From Gemmobacter sp. (GTDB lineage: Bacteria > Pseudomonadota > Alphaproteobacteria > Rhodobacterales > Rhodobacteraceae), in NCBI RefSeq assembly GCF_034676705.1, contig NZ_JAUCBS010000002.1:506001-570000 (forward strand): a stretch of 64,000 bases of DNA, written 5' to 3'. This document shows positions 51,770-60,389 of the stretch, piece by piece. The translations under genes were made by a program, and so were the position numbers. The notes under the pieces are model-generated. The model worked only from the letters and a program-made list of their open reading frames with translations. It was not told where the DNA came from and ran no database searches. How positions within the stretch are numbered: position 1 is the first letter of the stretch; each line of letters opens with the position of its first letter.

Positions 51770-53395
51770 TTACTCCTTGCCGCAGGCATGGGTCACGGCG
51801 GCGCGCAGCGCCTTTTCATCAAAGGCCGCCCAGCGGGCAACCACATGCTGATCGGGGCGGATCAGCACCACGGCCGAGGTGGCCTGACCCAGATAGCGGT
51901 CCGCCAGTGCGCCGGTCGCGTCATCGGCGGGGGAAAGCGCGACGCGTTTCACCGCGATACCGTCCACATCCACCGTTTCGGGCGCATCGGCGCCGATGGT
52001 CAACAGCGTGAACGACCCGCCCAGCCGGTCCAGCAGAAAGCTGTCGCCCAAGGGCGCGTCGGGACAGGGGGCACCCGGCCGCGTGCGGGCCGGACCGCCC
52101 GGCAGCGCATCGATCCCGTTCAGCGGGCCATTGTCATAGACGCAGGGCACCGACAGCCGGCCCGAGTTCACCAGCGGGCGGGCGAAGGCATATTGCTCGG
52201 CCAGTTGCAGCACCGCGTTGCGGAAGATATGGCTGACCTTTGACTTGGGCGTGATGAAATCGGTCGAACGGGTCGAGTTCAGGATGTTTTCGTCGGCCGC
52301 GAAGACGCGCTCGGTATCATAGCTGTCCAGCAGCTGTTCGGGCGCCCGACCCTTCAGCACCAGACCCAGCTTCCAGCCCAGGTTGTCCACGTCCTGCATG
52401 CCGGAATTGGCGCCCCGCGCGCCAAAGGGCGACACCTGATGCGCGGAATCGCCCGCGAACAGGATGCGGCCATGGCGGAACTGCTTCATGCGCCGGCACT
52501 GAAAGGTGTAGATCGAGGACCAGATGATGTCATAGCCCAGACCTTCGCCCAGAAAGGCATCCAGTCGGCGGCGGATGTTGGCCTCTTTCATCTCTTCCTT
52601 GCGGTCGACGTTCCAGCCGATCTGGAAATCGACCCGCCAGACATCATCGGGCTGGCGGTGCAGCAGGGTCGAGGCACCCGCGCCATGCGACGGTTCGAAC
52701 CAGAACCAGCGCTCGGTCGGGAAAGTGTCGTTGTGCATGCGGATGTCAGCGATCAGGAAGCTGTCCTGGAATACCCGGCCTTCGAAATCCAGACCCAGCA
52801 TGCCCCTCAGCGGCGAGGACGCACCGTCACAGCCGATCAGCCAGTCGGCCAGAAGGCGATAGGGGCCGTCGGGCGTCATGATATCCAGAACGACGTGGTC
52901 GTCCTTGACCTCGATGGCGTCCACCCGGTTCTTGCCACGGATTTCGATCGGCGCGCCTTCGGCCTGCAGGGCGCGAACCCGTTCGACCATGAACCGCTCG
53001 AAATAGGGCTGTTGCAGGTTGATGAATGCGGGGTACTTGTGCCCGTCTTCGGGCAACAGGTTGAATTCATAGATCTTGCGATCCTCGTGGAAGACCTTGC
53101 CCAGATTCCAGACGATGCCCTTTTGAACCATATCTTCGCCGCAGCCGTAGCGGTCGGCGATTTCCAGCGTGCGCTTGGCAAAGCAGATGGCGCGGCTGCC
53201 CATGCCAATGCCTTCGTGGTCATCCAGCACCAGCACCGGAATGCCCTGCTGGCCCAGATCCAGGGCGGTGGCCACGCCGATCGGGCCGCCGCCGACGATC
53301 ACCACGGGGTGACGGACGGGTTGTGCCGCATCCTGATCGGATGAGCGTTCATAGGGGTAGAGTTTGAAGGCAAGACTGTAGCGATCGTTCAGCAC
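51770..53395 (-). CDS. FAD-dependent aromatic hydroxylase (MhpA/PheA-like class A monooxygenase)
   Basis: A 541-residue flavoprotein monooxygenase. GxGxxG in VVIVGGGPIGVATAL (31-45), the DG motif in WLIGCDGASSPLRG and the GD motif in GRILFAGDSAHQVSPFGARG are all clear. The C-terminal thioredoxin-like domain is normal. It resembles 3-(3-hydroxyphenyl)propionate hydroxylases. As it precedes homogentisate cleavage genes, ring hydroxylation of 3-hydroxyphenylacetate (or a related acid) to homogentisate is the most likely job. GTG 53395 behind GGAGGG is the best start. Confidence 0.88.
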   Translation of the reverse strand: MLNDRYSLAFKLYPYERSSDQDAAQPVRHPVVIVGGGPIGVATALDLGQQGIPVLVLDDHEGIGMGSRAICFAKRTLEIADRYGCGEDMVQKGIVWNLGKVFHEDRKIYEFNLLPEDGHKYPAFINLQQPYFERFMVERVRALQAEGAPIEIRGKNRVDAIEVKDDHVVLDIMTPDGPYRLLADWLIGCDGASSPLRGMLGLDFEGRVFQDSFLIADIRMHNDTFPTERWFWFEPSHGAGASTLLHRQPDDVWRVDFQIGWNVDRKEEMKEANIRRRLDAFLGEGLGYDIIWSSIYTFQCRRMKQFRHGRILFAGDSAHQVSPFGARGANSGMQDVDNLGWKLGLVLKGRAPEQLLDSYDTERVFAADENILNSTRSTDFITPKSKVSHIFRNAVLQLAEQYAFARPLVNSGRLSVPCVYDNGPLNGIDALPGGPARTRPGAPCPDAPLGDSFLLDRLGGSFTLLTIGADAPETVDVDGIAVKRVALSPADDATGALADRYLGQATSAVVLIRPDQHVVARWAAFDEKALRAAVTHACGKE

Positions 53396-53454
53396 GATGA
53401 GGCCCTCCGGGAATTCGGCGTGGCGAGGCCGGCGGCAAGGCCGGCCCCTGCGGC

Positions 53455-54405
53455 TCAGCCTTGCAGCGCGTCCCACATCTGGCGGTCGCGCTCGGCGGTC
53501 CAGATGCGGGGCGTGTCAATGCCACGAGCCTCGTCATAGGCGCGGGCGACGTTGAAGGGCAGGCAGTGTTCGTAGATCGCATAGCTGGCGAACTTGGGGT
53601 CGCAGGCCGCGCGCACCGCATCCCACGCCTCTTTCAGGCTGCCGCCGCGGGCCACGACCCGCTCGACCGGCTTGTAGGTCGAACGTACGAAATCGGCGGT
53701 ATTGGCGATGGCCTTGGTCACCATGTCTTCGCCGACCAGCGCGTCGCCCCGGCCGGGCGCGATGGCCTTGGGCTCAAACGCGGCGATATTGGCCAGCGTT
53801 TCGGGCCAGTCGTGGAAATGCCCGTCGCCGCAATAGCAGGCCGAGTGGTATTCCACGATGTCGCCGGTGAACATGACTTCCTGATCCGGCACCCATATCA
53901 CCGCGTCGCCCGCAGTATGGGCGCGGCCGAGGGTCATGATGTCGACCCGGCGCTTACCTAGATAGACGGTCATGCTGTCCGAGAAGGTGGTGGTCGGACG
54001 GGTCAGGCCGGGAATTTCCTCATGTCCCTGAAAGAGGCGGGGGAAACGGCCGAACTCGCTATCCCAGTCTTCTTGCCCGCGTTCTTCCACCATGGCGGCG
54101 GCAGCGTCGGACATGATGATTTCCCTTGCGCCATAGGCGCTGGCGCCCAGAACGCGGACCGCGTGGTAATGCGTCAGCACGACATGGCTGATCGGCTTGT
54201 CGGTCACGTTGCGGACGCATTCGATGACCTTGCGGGCCAGGCGCGGGGTCGCCTGCGCCTCGACGATCATCACGCTTTCGTCGCCGATGATGACGCCGGT
54301 GTTGGGGTCGCCCTCGGCGGTGAAGGCATAAAGGCCCTCACCGACCTGGGTGAAGCTGATCTTCTTTTCGCTCAGATCGCCCTGCGAGGCAAAAGCCTTG
54401 GCCAT
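53455..54405 (-). CDS. MBL-fold hydrolase with altered metal motif
   Basis: A 316-residue metallo-beta-lactamase fold. The usual HxHxDH motif reads HYHAVR (residues 79-84): both histidines stay, but Asp and the third His are Val and Arg. Later ligand-like residues (GRAHTAGD, FTGDIVEYHS) are kept. It therefore probably binds one metal or works differently. In the homogentisate operon it might hydrolyse a lactone, thioester or ester feeding the pathway; unproven. Confidence 0.85.
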   Translation of the reverse strand: MAKAFASQGDLSEKKISFTQVGEGLYAFTAEGDPNTGVIIGDESVMIVEAQATPRLARKVIECVRNVTDKPISHVVLTHYHAVRVLGASAYGAREIIMSDAAAAMVEERGQEDWDSEFGRFPRLFQGHEEIPGLTRPTTTFSDSMTVYLGKRRVDIMTLGRAHTAGDAVIWVPDQEVMFTGDIVEYHSACYCGDGHFHDWPETLANIAAFEPKAIAPGRGDALVGEDMVTKAIANTADFVRSTYKPVERVVARGGSLKEAWDAVRAACDPKFASYAIYEHCLPFNVARAYDEARGIDTPRIWTAERDRQMWDALQG

Positions 54406-54416
54406 GATGTGCTTCC

Positions 54417-55658
54417 TTATTCCATTGCCCAGTCGGGCAGTTCGATGGCGGGCAGGATCTGCCCGGTGCAGTCCCCAAATCCGATGCGATAGCCGTTCCC
54501 CTGTGCCACGCCACGCAGCGTGAGCCGGTCGCCGTCCTGAAGGAAGCTGCGGGTCTCGCCGGTCTTCAGCGTCAGGGGTTCCTTGCCGCCCCAGCCGAGT
54601 TCCAGCAGAGAGCCGCGACCTTCCTTGTCCGGCCCCGAGATCGTGCCCGACCCCAGCAGATCGCCCACACGCATTGAACAGCCCGAGGAGGTGTGATGCG
54701 CCAGCTGCTGCGCGGCCGAGTAATACATCTCGCGATAGCTGGTGCGGCTGATGATGGTTTCTTCCTTGCCGTCCGGCGCCAGCGCAACTTCAAGCCCGAT
54801 GTCATACAGCATCGGCCCCGGTTCGCGCAGATAGGGCAGAAGCGGACGTTCGCGGTCTGGGGTGGGCACCCGGAAGGGCTCCAGCGCGGCCTTGGTCACG
54901 ATCCAGGGGCTGATGGTGGTCGCGGTCGCCTTGGCCTGGAACGGACCGAGGGGCTGGTATTCCCATGCCTGGATGTCGCGCGCCGACCAGTCGTTCAGCA
55001 GGACATAGCCAAAGATCATCTCGTCGGCCTTGGCCACCGAGACCATGCCCCGCGACGGCTGGCCGACGATGGCGCCCATCTCCAGTTCCAGATCGAAACG
55101 GGCCGAGGGCGCGAATCGCGGCAGCGCCTCGTCCGGGCCCTTCACCTGCCCCCAGGGCCGCGTGACCGGCGTGCCCGAGACCACGACCGACGACGCCCGG
55201 CCATTGTAGCCGATGGGAATGGACAACCAGTTCGGCGGCAGCGCGTTTTCGGCGCCACGGAACATGGTGCCGACGTTGAAGGCATGGTGCCGGCCGGCAT
55301 AGAAGTCGGTGTATTCCGTCACTTCGAACGGCATCAGCAGTCGCACGCCCGACATCGGCACCAGATGCGGCTCGACCGCCGCGCGATGCGCCCTGTCCGA
55401 CAACAGCGTCGTCAGGCGTGCGCGAAGGCGCGCCCAGGCTTCGGGTCCGGCCGCCATGACCGCATTCCACGCCGGTTCGGCGAACAGCACGGGATCAAGC
55501 CCATGGTCGATCCGGCCGACATCCAGCACGAAGTGGCCAATGGCCACGCCCATCCGCGCGCCGGTGCCATCGTCAAAGACGCCATAGGGCAGGTTCTGGA
55601 TCGGAAAGTCGCAAGCGTTGGCCTGCGCACTTTCCACCCAGCTTTGGTTGAGGGTCAT
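54417..55658 (-). CDS. fahA: Fumarylacetoacetase
   Basis: Final step: fumarylacetoacetate to fumarate and acetoacetate. The 413-residue protein has TDFYAGRHHAFNVGTMFRG, PNWLSIPIGYNGRASS, metal Glu pair in FDLELEMGAIVG and DWSARDIQAWEYQPLGPF. ATG 55658 is preferred over the in-frame ATG 55676. It lies between hmgA and the MBL gene on the minus strand; the hmgA-fahA gap holds a small hairpin. Confidence 0.95.
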   Translation of the reverse strand: MTLNQSWVESAQANACDFPIQNLPYGVFDDGTGARMGVAIGHFVLDVGRIDHGLDPVLFAEPAWNAVMAAGPEAWARLRARLTTLLSDRAHRAAVEPHLVPMSGVRLLMPFEVTEYTDFYAGRHHAFNVGTMFRGAENALPPNWLSIPIGYNGRASSVVVSGTPVTRPWGQVKGPDEALPRFAPSARFDLELEMGAIVGQPSRGMVSVAKADEMIFGYVLLNDWSARDIQAWEYQPLGPFQAKATATTISPWIVTKAALEPFRVPTPDRERPLLPYLREPGPMLYDIGLEVALAPDGKEETIISRTSYREMYYSAAQQLAHHTSSGCSMRVGDLLGSGTISGPDKEGRGSLLELGWGGKEPLTLKTGETRSFLQDGDRLTLRGVAQGNGYRIGFGDCTGQILPAIELPDWAME

Positions 55659-55692
55659 GCCCCGACCTTTCTTCATTCTGTCTGGAAACGTG

Positions 55693-55710
55693 TCCGCCCC
55701 GAAGGGCGGA
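55693..55710 (-). terminator. Small hairpin between hmgA and fahA
   Basis: TCCGCCC-CGAA-GGGCGGA, 7-base stem, 12 bases after the hmgA stop on the minus strand. Possibly attenuation or mRNA stability within the operon. Confidence 0.45.
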
Positions 55711-55721
55711 TCAGGGCCGGA

Positions 55722-57101
55722 TCATTTCACGCCGGGCTTGCCGTCGAACTTTTTCTCCAACTGGTCCCAGACCTCGATGTAGTCTTCCTGCATCGGCGCC
55801 TCTTTCGCGGCGAATTCGGTCAAGTGCTGCGGAAACCGGGTCTCGAACATGAAGGACATGGTGTTGTCCAGCTTCTCTGGCTTCAGGTCGGAATTCGACG
55901 CACCCTCGAAAGCGTTGCGGTCGGGCCCGTGGGGCAGCATGCAATTGTGCAGGCTGATCCCGCCAGGGGCAAAGCCCTGCGGCTTGGCATCGTACTGGCC
56001 GTAGATGTTGCCCATCAGCTCCGACATGATGTTCTTGTGATACCACGGCGGGCGGAACGAATGTTCGGCCACCAGCCAGCGCTCGCGGAACAGCACGAAG
56101 TCGATGTTGGCGGTGCCTTCCTGGCCCGAGGGTGCCGTCAGCACGGTAAAGATCGACGGGTCGGGATGGTCGAACAGGATCGCGCCGACCGGCGAATAGG
56201 TGCGCAGGTCGTATTTGTAGGCGCAGTAGTTGCCATGCCACGCCACCACGTCCAGCGGCGAATGGTTGATCCAGGTCTCATGGAACTGGCCGCACCACTT
56301 GATGACGACGCGCGAGCGGATTTCCTTGTCCTCGAAGGCCGCGACGGGGCACTTGAAGTCGCGCGGGTTCGCAAGGCAGTTGGCGCCGATCGGGCCACGG
56401 CCCGGCAGGTCGAACTTCTGGCCATAGTTTTCGCAGACAAATCCGCGGCACGGCCCTTCCAGCACCTCGACCCGGTAGACAAGCCCGCGCGGGATGATGG
56501 CGATTTCCTTCGGCTCAAGGTCGATGATCCCCAGTTCGGTGCAAAAGCGCAGGCGCCCCTCTTGCGGAACAATCAACAGCTCGCTGTCGGCCGAAAAGAA
56601 ATATTCGTCCTGCATCGACTCGGTGACCAGGTAGACATGGCTCGCCATGCCGACCTGAATGTTCACGTCGCCCGCCGTGGTGATGGTGCGCATCCCGGTG
56701 ATCCAGGTCAGCGCCTGTTCCGGCACCGGAATCGGATCCCAGCGATATTGGCCAAGGCTCATGATGTTCTGCCGGTTCGGATCGTGCGGCAGGATGTTCG
56801 GCGCGGTCTTCCAGTATGGCACGTTGATCGGCGCAAAGCGCCCGGTATGATGCACCGAGGGCCGGATGCGATAGCACCAGGTCCGCTCGTTCTGCCCGCG
56901 CGGCGCGGTGAAGGCGGTTCCCGAAAGCTGTTCGGCATAAAGACCGTATTCGCATTTCTGCGGGCTGTTCTGGCCCTGCGGCAAGGCGCCGGGAAGCGCT
57001 TCGGTTTCAAAGTCATTGCCGAAGCCAGGCATGTAGCCGTGATGCGTACCCGTCACGATGCCCGAGCGGACCATCCCGCCGGGAAGCTCGAATTTCGCCA
57101 T
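55722..57101 (-). CDS. hmgA: Homogentisate 1,2-dioxygenase
   Basis: Fe(II) ring cleavage of homogentisate to maleylacetoacetate. The 459-residue protein opens with the family-typical MPGFGNDFETEALPGALP region and has the iron-binding core FRPPWYHKNIMSELMGNIYG and SLHNCMLPHGPDRNAFEGAS. First gene of the minus-strand operon, divergent from the MarR regulator. Confidence 0.97.
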   Translation of the reverse strand: MAKFELPGGMVRSGIVTGTHHGYMPGFGNDFETEALPGALPQGQNSPQKCEYGLYAEQLSGTAFTAPRGQNERTWCYRIRPSVHHTGRFAPINVPYWKTAPNILPHDPNRQNIMSLGQYRWDPIPVPEQALTWITGMRTITTAGDVNIQVGMASHVYLVTESMQDEYFFSADSELLIVPQEGRLRFCTELGIIDLEPKEIAIIPRGLVYRVEVLEGPCRGFVCENYGQKFDLPGRGPIGANCLANPRDFKCPVAAFEDKEIRSRVVIKWCGQFHETWINHSPLDVVAWHGNYCAYKYDLRTYSPVGAILFDHPDPSIFTVLTAPSGQEGTANIDFVLFRERWLVAEHSFRPPWYHKNIMSELMGNIYGQYDAKPQGFAPGGISLHNCMLPHGPDRNAFEGASNSDLKPEKLDNTMSFMFETRFPQHLTEFAAKEAPMQEDYIEVWDQLEKKFDGKPGVK

Positions 57102-57150
57102 CAGAAGTCCTCCACAAATGCCGAAATCTGGGGATCAGCATAAGGCAGTT

Positions 57151-57198
57151 ATCGTTGCATTTGCTACGATGTCAATGTGCTCATTGCGATTGCAACGA
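57151..57198. promoter_or_regulatory. Probable MarR-type operator between hmgA and its regulator
   Basis: The inverted repeat ATCGTTGCA-TT-TGCTACGAT (57151-57170) matches at 8 of 9 arm positions. A second half-site TTGCAACGA lies at 57190-57198. The repeated CGTTGCA core fits a MarR dimer site covering both divergent promoters. Confidence 0.7.
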
Positions 57199-57250
57199 AA
57201 GTGGTGAGGATGCTTCGAACTGACGTGAGATGACACCAAGGAGGCCTCGA

Positions 57251-57694
57251 GTGAAATCTGGCGATGATGCGTTCGATCTTGACGCGTTCACTCCCTATCG
57301 GCTGGCCGTGGCTGCCAAGCGCACCAGCGAAGAGCTGGCGAGCCAATACCGCGCGCGCTTCGGTATCTCGATTCCCGAATGGCGGGTTCTGGTTCATCTG
57401 GACAATGCAGGCGGGGACATATCTGTCCGCGACATCGAGGCGTGTGTCGCGCTTGAGAAATACGAGATCAGCCGCACCACATCGCGCCTGGAGGAACGCG
57501 GGCTTCTGGTAAAGGAAGCAAGCACCACCGACCGCAGGCTGGTGCGCCTTGCGCTGACGGAAGAAGGACAGGCCCTGATGCGTGATCTTCTGCCGCTGGC
57601 GCGCGCCTATCAGCAAAAGATCGAGCAACGGCTTGGCACCGCTTTCGCCGGGCTGGAGGACGCGTTGACGAAACTGCTGAGGGACGACGAATGA
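57251..57694 (+). CDS. MarR family regulator of the homogentisate cluster
   Basis: A 147-residue wHTH repressor (YRARFGISIPEWRVLVHLDN, ALEKYEISRTTSRLEERGLL, TDRRLVRLALTEEGQALM with the wing DRR). GTG 57251 with AAGGAGG six bases upstream is the real start; an in-frame ATG at 57230 lies before that site. Probably an HmgR-type sensor of homogentisate. It overlaps the maiA start by four bases. Confidence 0.9.
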   Translation: MKSGDDAFDLDAFTPYRLAVAAKRTSEELASQYRARFGISIPEWRVLVHLDNAGGDISVRDIEACVALEKYEISRTTSRLEERGLLVKEASTTDRRLVRLALTEEGQALMRDLLPLARAYQQKIEQRLGTAFAGLEDALTKLLRDDE

Positions 57695-58308
57695 TTCGGC
57701 TGTATGATTACTGGCGATCTTCGGCCAGCTACCGGGTACGCATCGCGCTTGGGCTGGCCGGGCTGGACTGGCAGACGGTGCCGGTGGACCTGCTTGCTGG
57801 CGAGCAGAGGTCGCCTGACCATCTTGCCCGCAATCCGCAGGGGTTCGTTCCAGCGCTGGAGATCGACGGGCGCTGCCTGACCCAGTCGCTGGCCATCGTG
57901 GAATATCTGAATGAAACGCACGACATGGCGCTGTTGCCGAACGATCCTCATGCAAGGGCCCAAGTGCGGGCGACCGCGCTGGCCATTGCTGCCGACATCC
58001 ATCCGGTCTGCAACTTGGGGCCGGCGCGCCATGCGGTGGCGCAGTCGAACGGTGGCATCACCATGGAAGGCTGGATGCAGCACTTCATCGCCCCCGGGCT
58101 GGCCGCGGTCGAGGCGATGGTCGAGGACGGCAGTTTCTGTCATGGCAAGGGCGTGACGCTGGCCGACATCTGCCTGATGCCGCAGCTTTACAACACGCAT
58201 CGCTGGGGGGTGGACATGCAGCCCCTGCCGAAGCTGCGCCGGATCGAGGCGCACCTTGCGGGTCTTCCGGCCTTTCAGGCGGCACATCCAGATCGCGTCA
58301 AACCCTGA
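57691..58308 (+). CDS. maiA: Maleylacetoacetate isomerase (zeta-class GST), copy 2
   Basis: A 205-residue GST-fold isomerase with SSASYRVRIALGLAGLDW, NPQGFVPALEIDG and LTQSLAIVEYLNE. It is the pathway copy, coupled to the MarR gene and divergent from hmgA. With HmgA and FahA it completes conversion of homogentisate to fumarate and acetoacetate. Confidence 0.94.
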   Translation: MIRLYDYWRSSASYRVRIALGLAGLDWQTVPVDLLAGEQRSPDHLARNPQGFVPALEIDGRCLTQSLAIVEYLNETHDMALLPNDPHARAQVRATALAIAADIHPVCNLGPARHAVAQSNGGITMEGWMQHFIAPGLAAVEAMVEDGSFCHGKGVTLADICLMPQLYNTHRWGVDMQPLPKLRRIEAHLAGLPAFQAAHPDRVKP

Positions 58309-58514
58309 ACCACCCTCCCCCCGCACCTCTGCTGCGTGTCGTTTGCGCTGAGGACAGAATGCCGCGGCGGCTCCATGCATGCTTTGCGGGATGGATGCGG
58401 ACTCACCGCGTCCCCCGGCACTGATCGCCGGGCAATACAAGATCCAAGGTGTGGGGAAACTGCAGCCGGCGACCGCATGAGGCGCCAGGCGTGGTGTAGG
58501 GAGGAAGCTGGAAC

Positions 58515-59036
58515 GTGAACCGGTTCACGGAAATCGTCGGTCGCGGCCTCGTGGGGCTGGCCGAACTGAGCGTTGTCGCGATGCTGATACTTGTGGTCGC
58601 CGACGTCGTCTCACGCGCCGTATTCAACATATCGATACCGGGGATCGACACGATCGTCGCGTCTTACCTGATGGTTGCCGTGAGCTTCCTGCCGCTGGCG
58701 CTTTTGCACCTTCTGGAAGAAAACATCGCCGTCGATTTCCTGCGAAACATGGTGCCTGACGCCATGAAGGACATTTTCGACATCATAGCGCATCTTCTGG
58801 CAGTGGCCTACTATGGGCTTGGCGCCTGGATTTTCTATCTGGTCGCGGTCGAAGCCTTTCACATCCGCGAATACGTCACCGGCACGTGGGACGTGCCGAT
58901 CTGGCCCGCGCGCATCCTGATGCCGCTTGGCCTGCTGGTCGGCGGCCTGGCTGCATTGGCCATGCTGTTCCGGGCGCTGCGTGCGCTCTTCACCGGCGCC
59001 AAGCCATCGGCACACGACTCGACAGGAGCGTTCTGA
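58515..59036 (+). CDS. dctQ: TRAP transporter small permease (DctQ)
   Basis: A 173-residue protein with four membrane helices (LAELSVVAMLILVVADVVS first). Middle helices and the LLHLLEENIAVDF loop are family-typical. Only a GTG start (58515, GGAGG upstream) fits. First gene of a three-gene TRAP operon in the homogentisate island. Confidence 0.92.
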   Translation: MNRFTEIVGRGLVGLAELSVVAMLILVVADVVSRAVFNISIPGIDTIVASYLMVAVSFLPLALLHLLEENIAVDFLRNMVPDAMKDIFDIIAHLLAVAYYGLGAWIFYLVAVEAFHIREYVTGTWDVPIWPARILMPLGLLVGGLAALAMLFRALRALFTGAKPSAHDSTGAF

Positions 59037-59037
59037 A

Positions 59038-60348
59038 ATGGGTCCGAATGAGATTATCGGGGCGATCAGCGTCGGTGTCGTCCTGCTGTTCGTGGTGCTG
59101 CGCGTTCCGATCGGTATCGCGATGGGGGTTGCCTCTTTCGGCGGAATCGCGGCTGCAGTCAGCCCCAAAGCCGCGATGGGCATACTGAAGGCCGTGCCGT
59201 TCGAGGTGGTGGGCGACTGGAACCTGTCGGCCATCCCGATGTTCCTGCTTATGGGCTATATCGCTGCTTCGTCGAACCTGACGAAGAACCTGTTCCAATC
59301 GGCCCGTATCACGATGGGTTGGGCACCGGGTGGGCTGGCCTCGGCCACGGTGGTGTCGGCCGCGCTGTTCGCATCCGCCAGCGGGTCCAGCGTAGCGACG
59401 GCCGCAGCCTTTGCCCGCACCGCCGTGCCCGAGATGCTGAGGGCGAAATACCAGCCCGAACTGGCGACCGGCGCGGTCGCCGCTGCCGGCACGCTGGGCG
59501 CGCTGATCCCGCCTTCCGTGCTGATGATCGTTTTCGGCCTGACCATGTCGCAGTCGATCAACAGCTTGTTCATCGCCGGGCTGATCCCCGGGATCCTGTC
59601 CGCCGTCATGTTCATCGCGTATATCACCATCCGCGTGATTCTGAACCCGTCCCTGGCCCCGCGCGAAACCCATGTTTTCACGCCCGAAGAACGCAGCGCC
59701 GCCTTCCGCGACGTCTGGCCTCTTCCCGCCATCATCCTCTGCGTGATCGGTGGCATCTTTGTGGGCCTCTTCACGCCGACCGAGGCGGGCGCTGTCGGGG
59801 CCGCACTGACAATGCTGCTGGCCATCCTGCGCCGGTCCTTCACGATGGAAGGCTTCCGCGACGCGTTGCGCCGCACTGCGCTTGGCACTGCGGGCATCTT
59901 CATCATTGTCATGGGCGCCTCGCTGTTCCAGCGTCTGCTTGGGCTGACCGGCATGACCAACGTCTTTGCCGAACTGGTGGGCACCTACATCCACACGCAG
60001 CTTGGCCTGATCATCGCAATCTCGGTCCTGTATCTGATCATGGGCTGCTTCCTTGAGCCGGTGTCGATCATGCTGCTGACGCTGCCGGTGCTAACCCCGG
60101 TGCTGGCGGCCTATGACGTCAATCTGATCTGGTTCGCGGTGATCACCGTCAAACTGCTGGAAATGGGGATGGTAACCCCGCCTATGGGCCTGAACATCTT
60201 TGTCGTGAAGGGCGCCATGGGCGAAGAGGTGTCGCTGGGTCAGGTGTTCCGTGGCGCCGCGGGCTTCTTGTTGGCCGATTTCGTGACGCTGGGCTTGATC
60301 ATCGCCTTCCCGTTGCTTTCGCTGTGGCTTCCCGGCGTCAGCCAGTAA
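59038..60348 (+). CDS. dctM: TRAP transporter large permease (DctM)
   Basis: A 436-residue multi-pass membrane protein with about 11-13 helices. VLLFVVLRVPIGIAMGVASF near the start, FASASGSSVATAAAF, GTLGALIPPSVLMIVFG and GLFTPTEAGAVGA are DctM signatures. ATG 59038 is one base after the dctQ stop. Couples uptake to a sodium gradient. Confidence 0.94.
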   Translation: MGPNEIIGAISVGVVLLFVVLRVPIGIAMGVASFGGIAAAVSPKAAMGILKAVPFEVVGDWNLSAIPMFLLMGYIAASSNLTKNLFQSARITMGWAPGGLASATVVSAALFASASGSSVATAAAFARTAVPEMLRAKYQPELATGAVAAAGTLGALIPPSVLMIVFGLTMSQSINSLFIAGLIPGILSAVMFIAYITIRVILNPSLAPRETHVFTPEERSAAFRDVWPLPAIILCVIGGIFVGLFTPTEAGAVGAALTMLLAILRRSFTMEGFRDALRRTALGTAGIFIIVMGASLFQRLLGLTGMTNVFAELVGTYIHTQLGLIIAISVLYLIMGCFLEPVSIMLLTLPVLTPVLAAYDVNLIWFAVITVKLLEMGMVTPPMGLNIFVVKGAMGEEVSLGQVFRGAAGFLLADFVTLGLIIAFPLLSLWLPGVSQ

Positions 60349-60389
60349 GCCGAAATCCGACCCGCATGTTCATATATATGGAGGAGAGA

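Noticed and set aside
54693..57143. 816-codon plus-strand open frame
   Set aside because: It lies antisense to fahA and hmgA, both certain genes; the translation is rich in His, Arg and Gly with no motif. It is a high-GC shadow frame.
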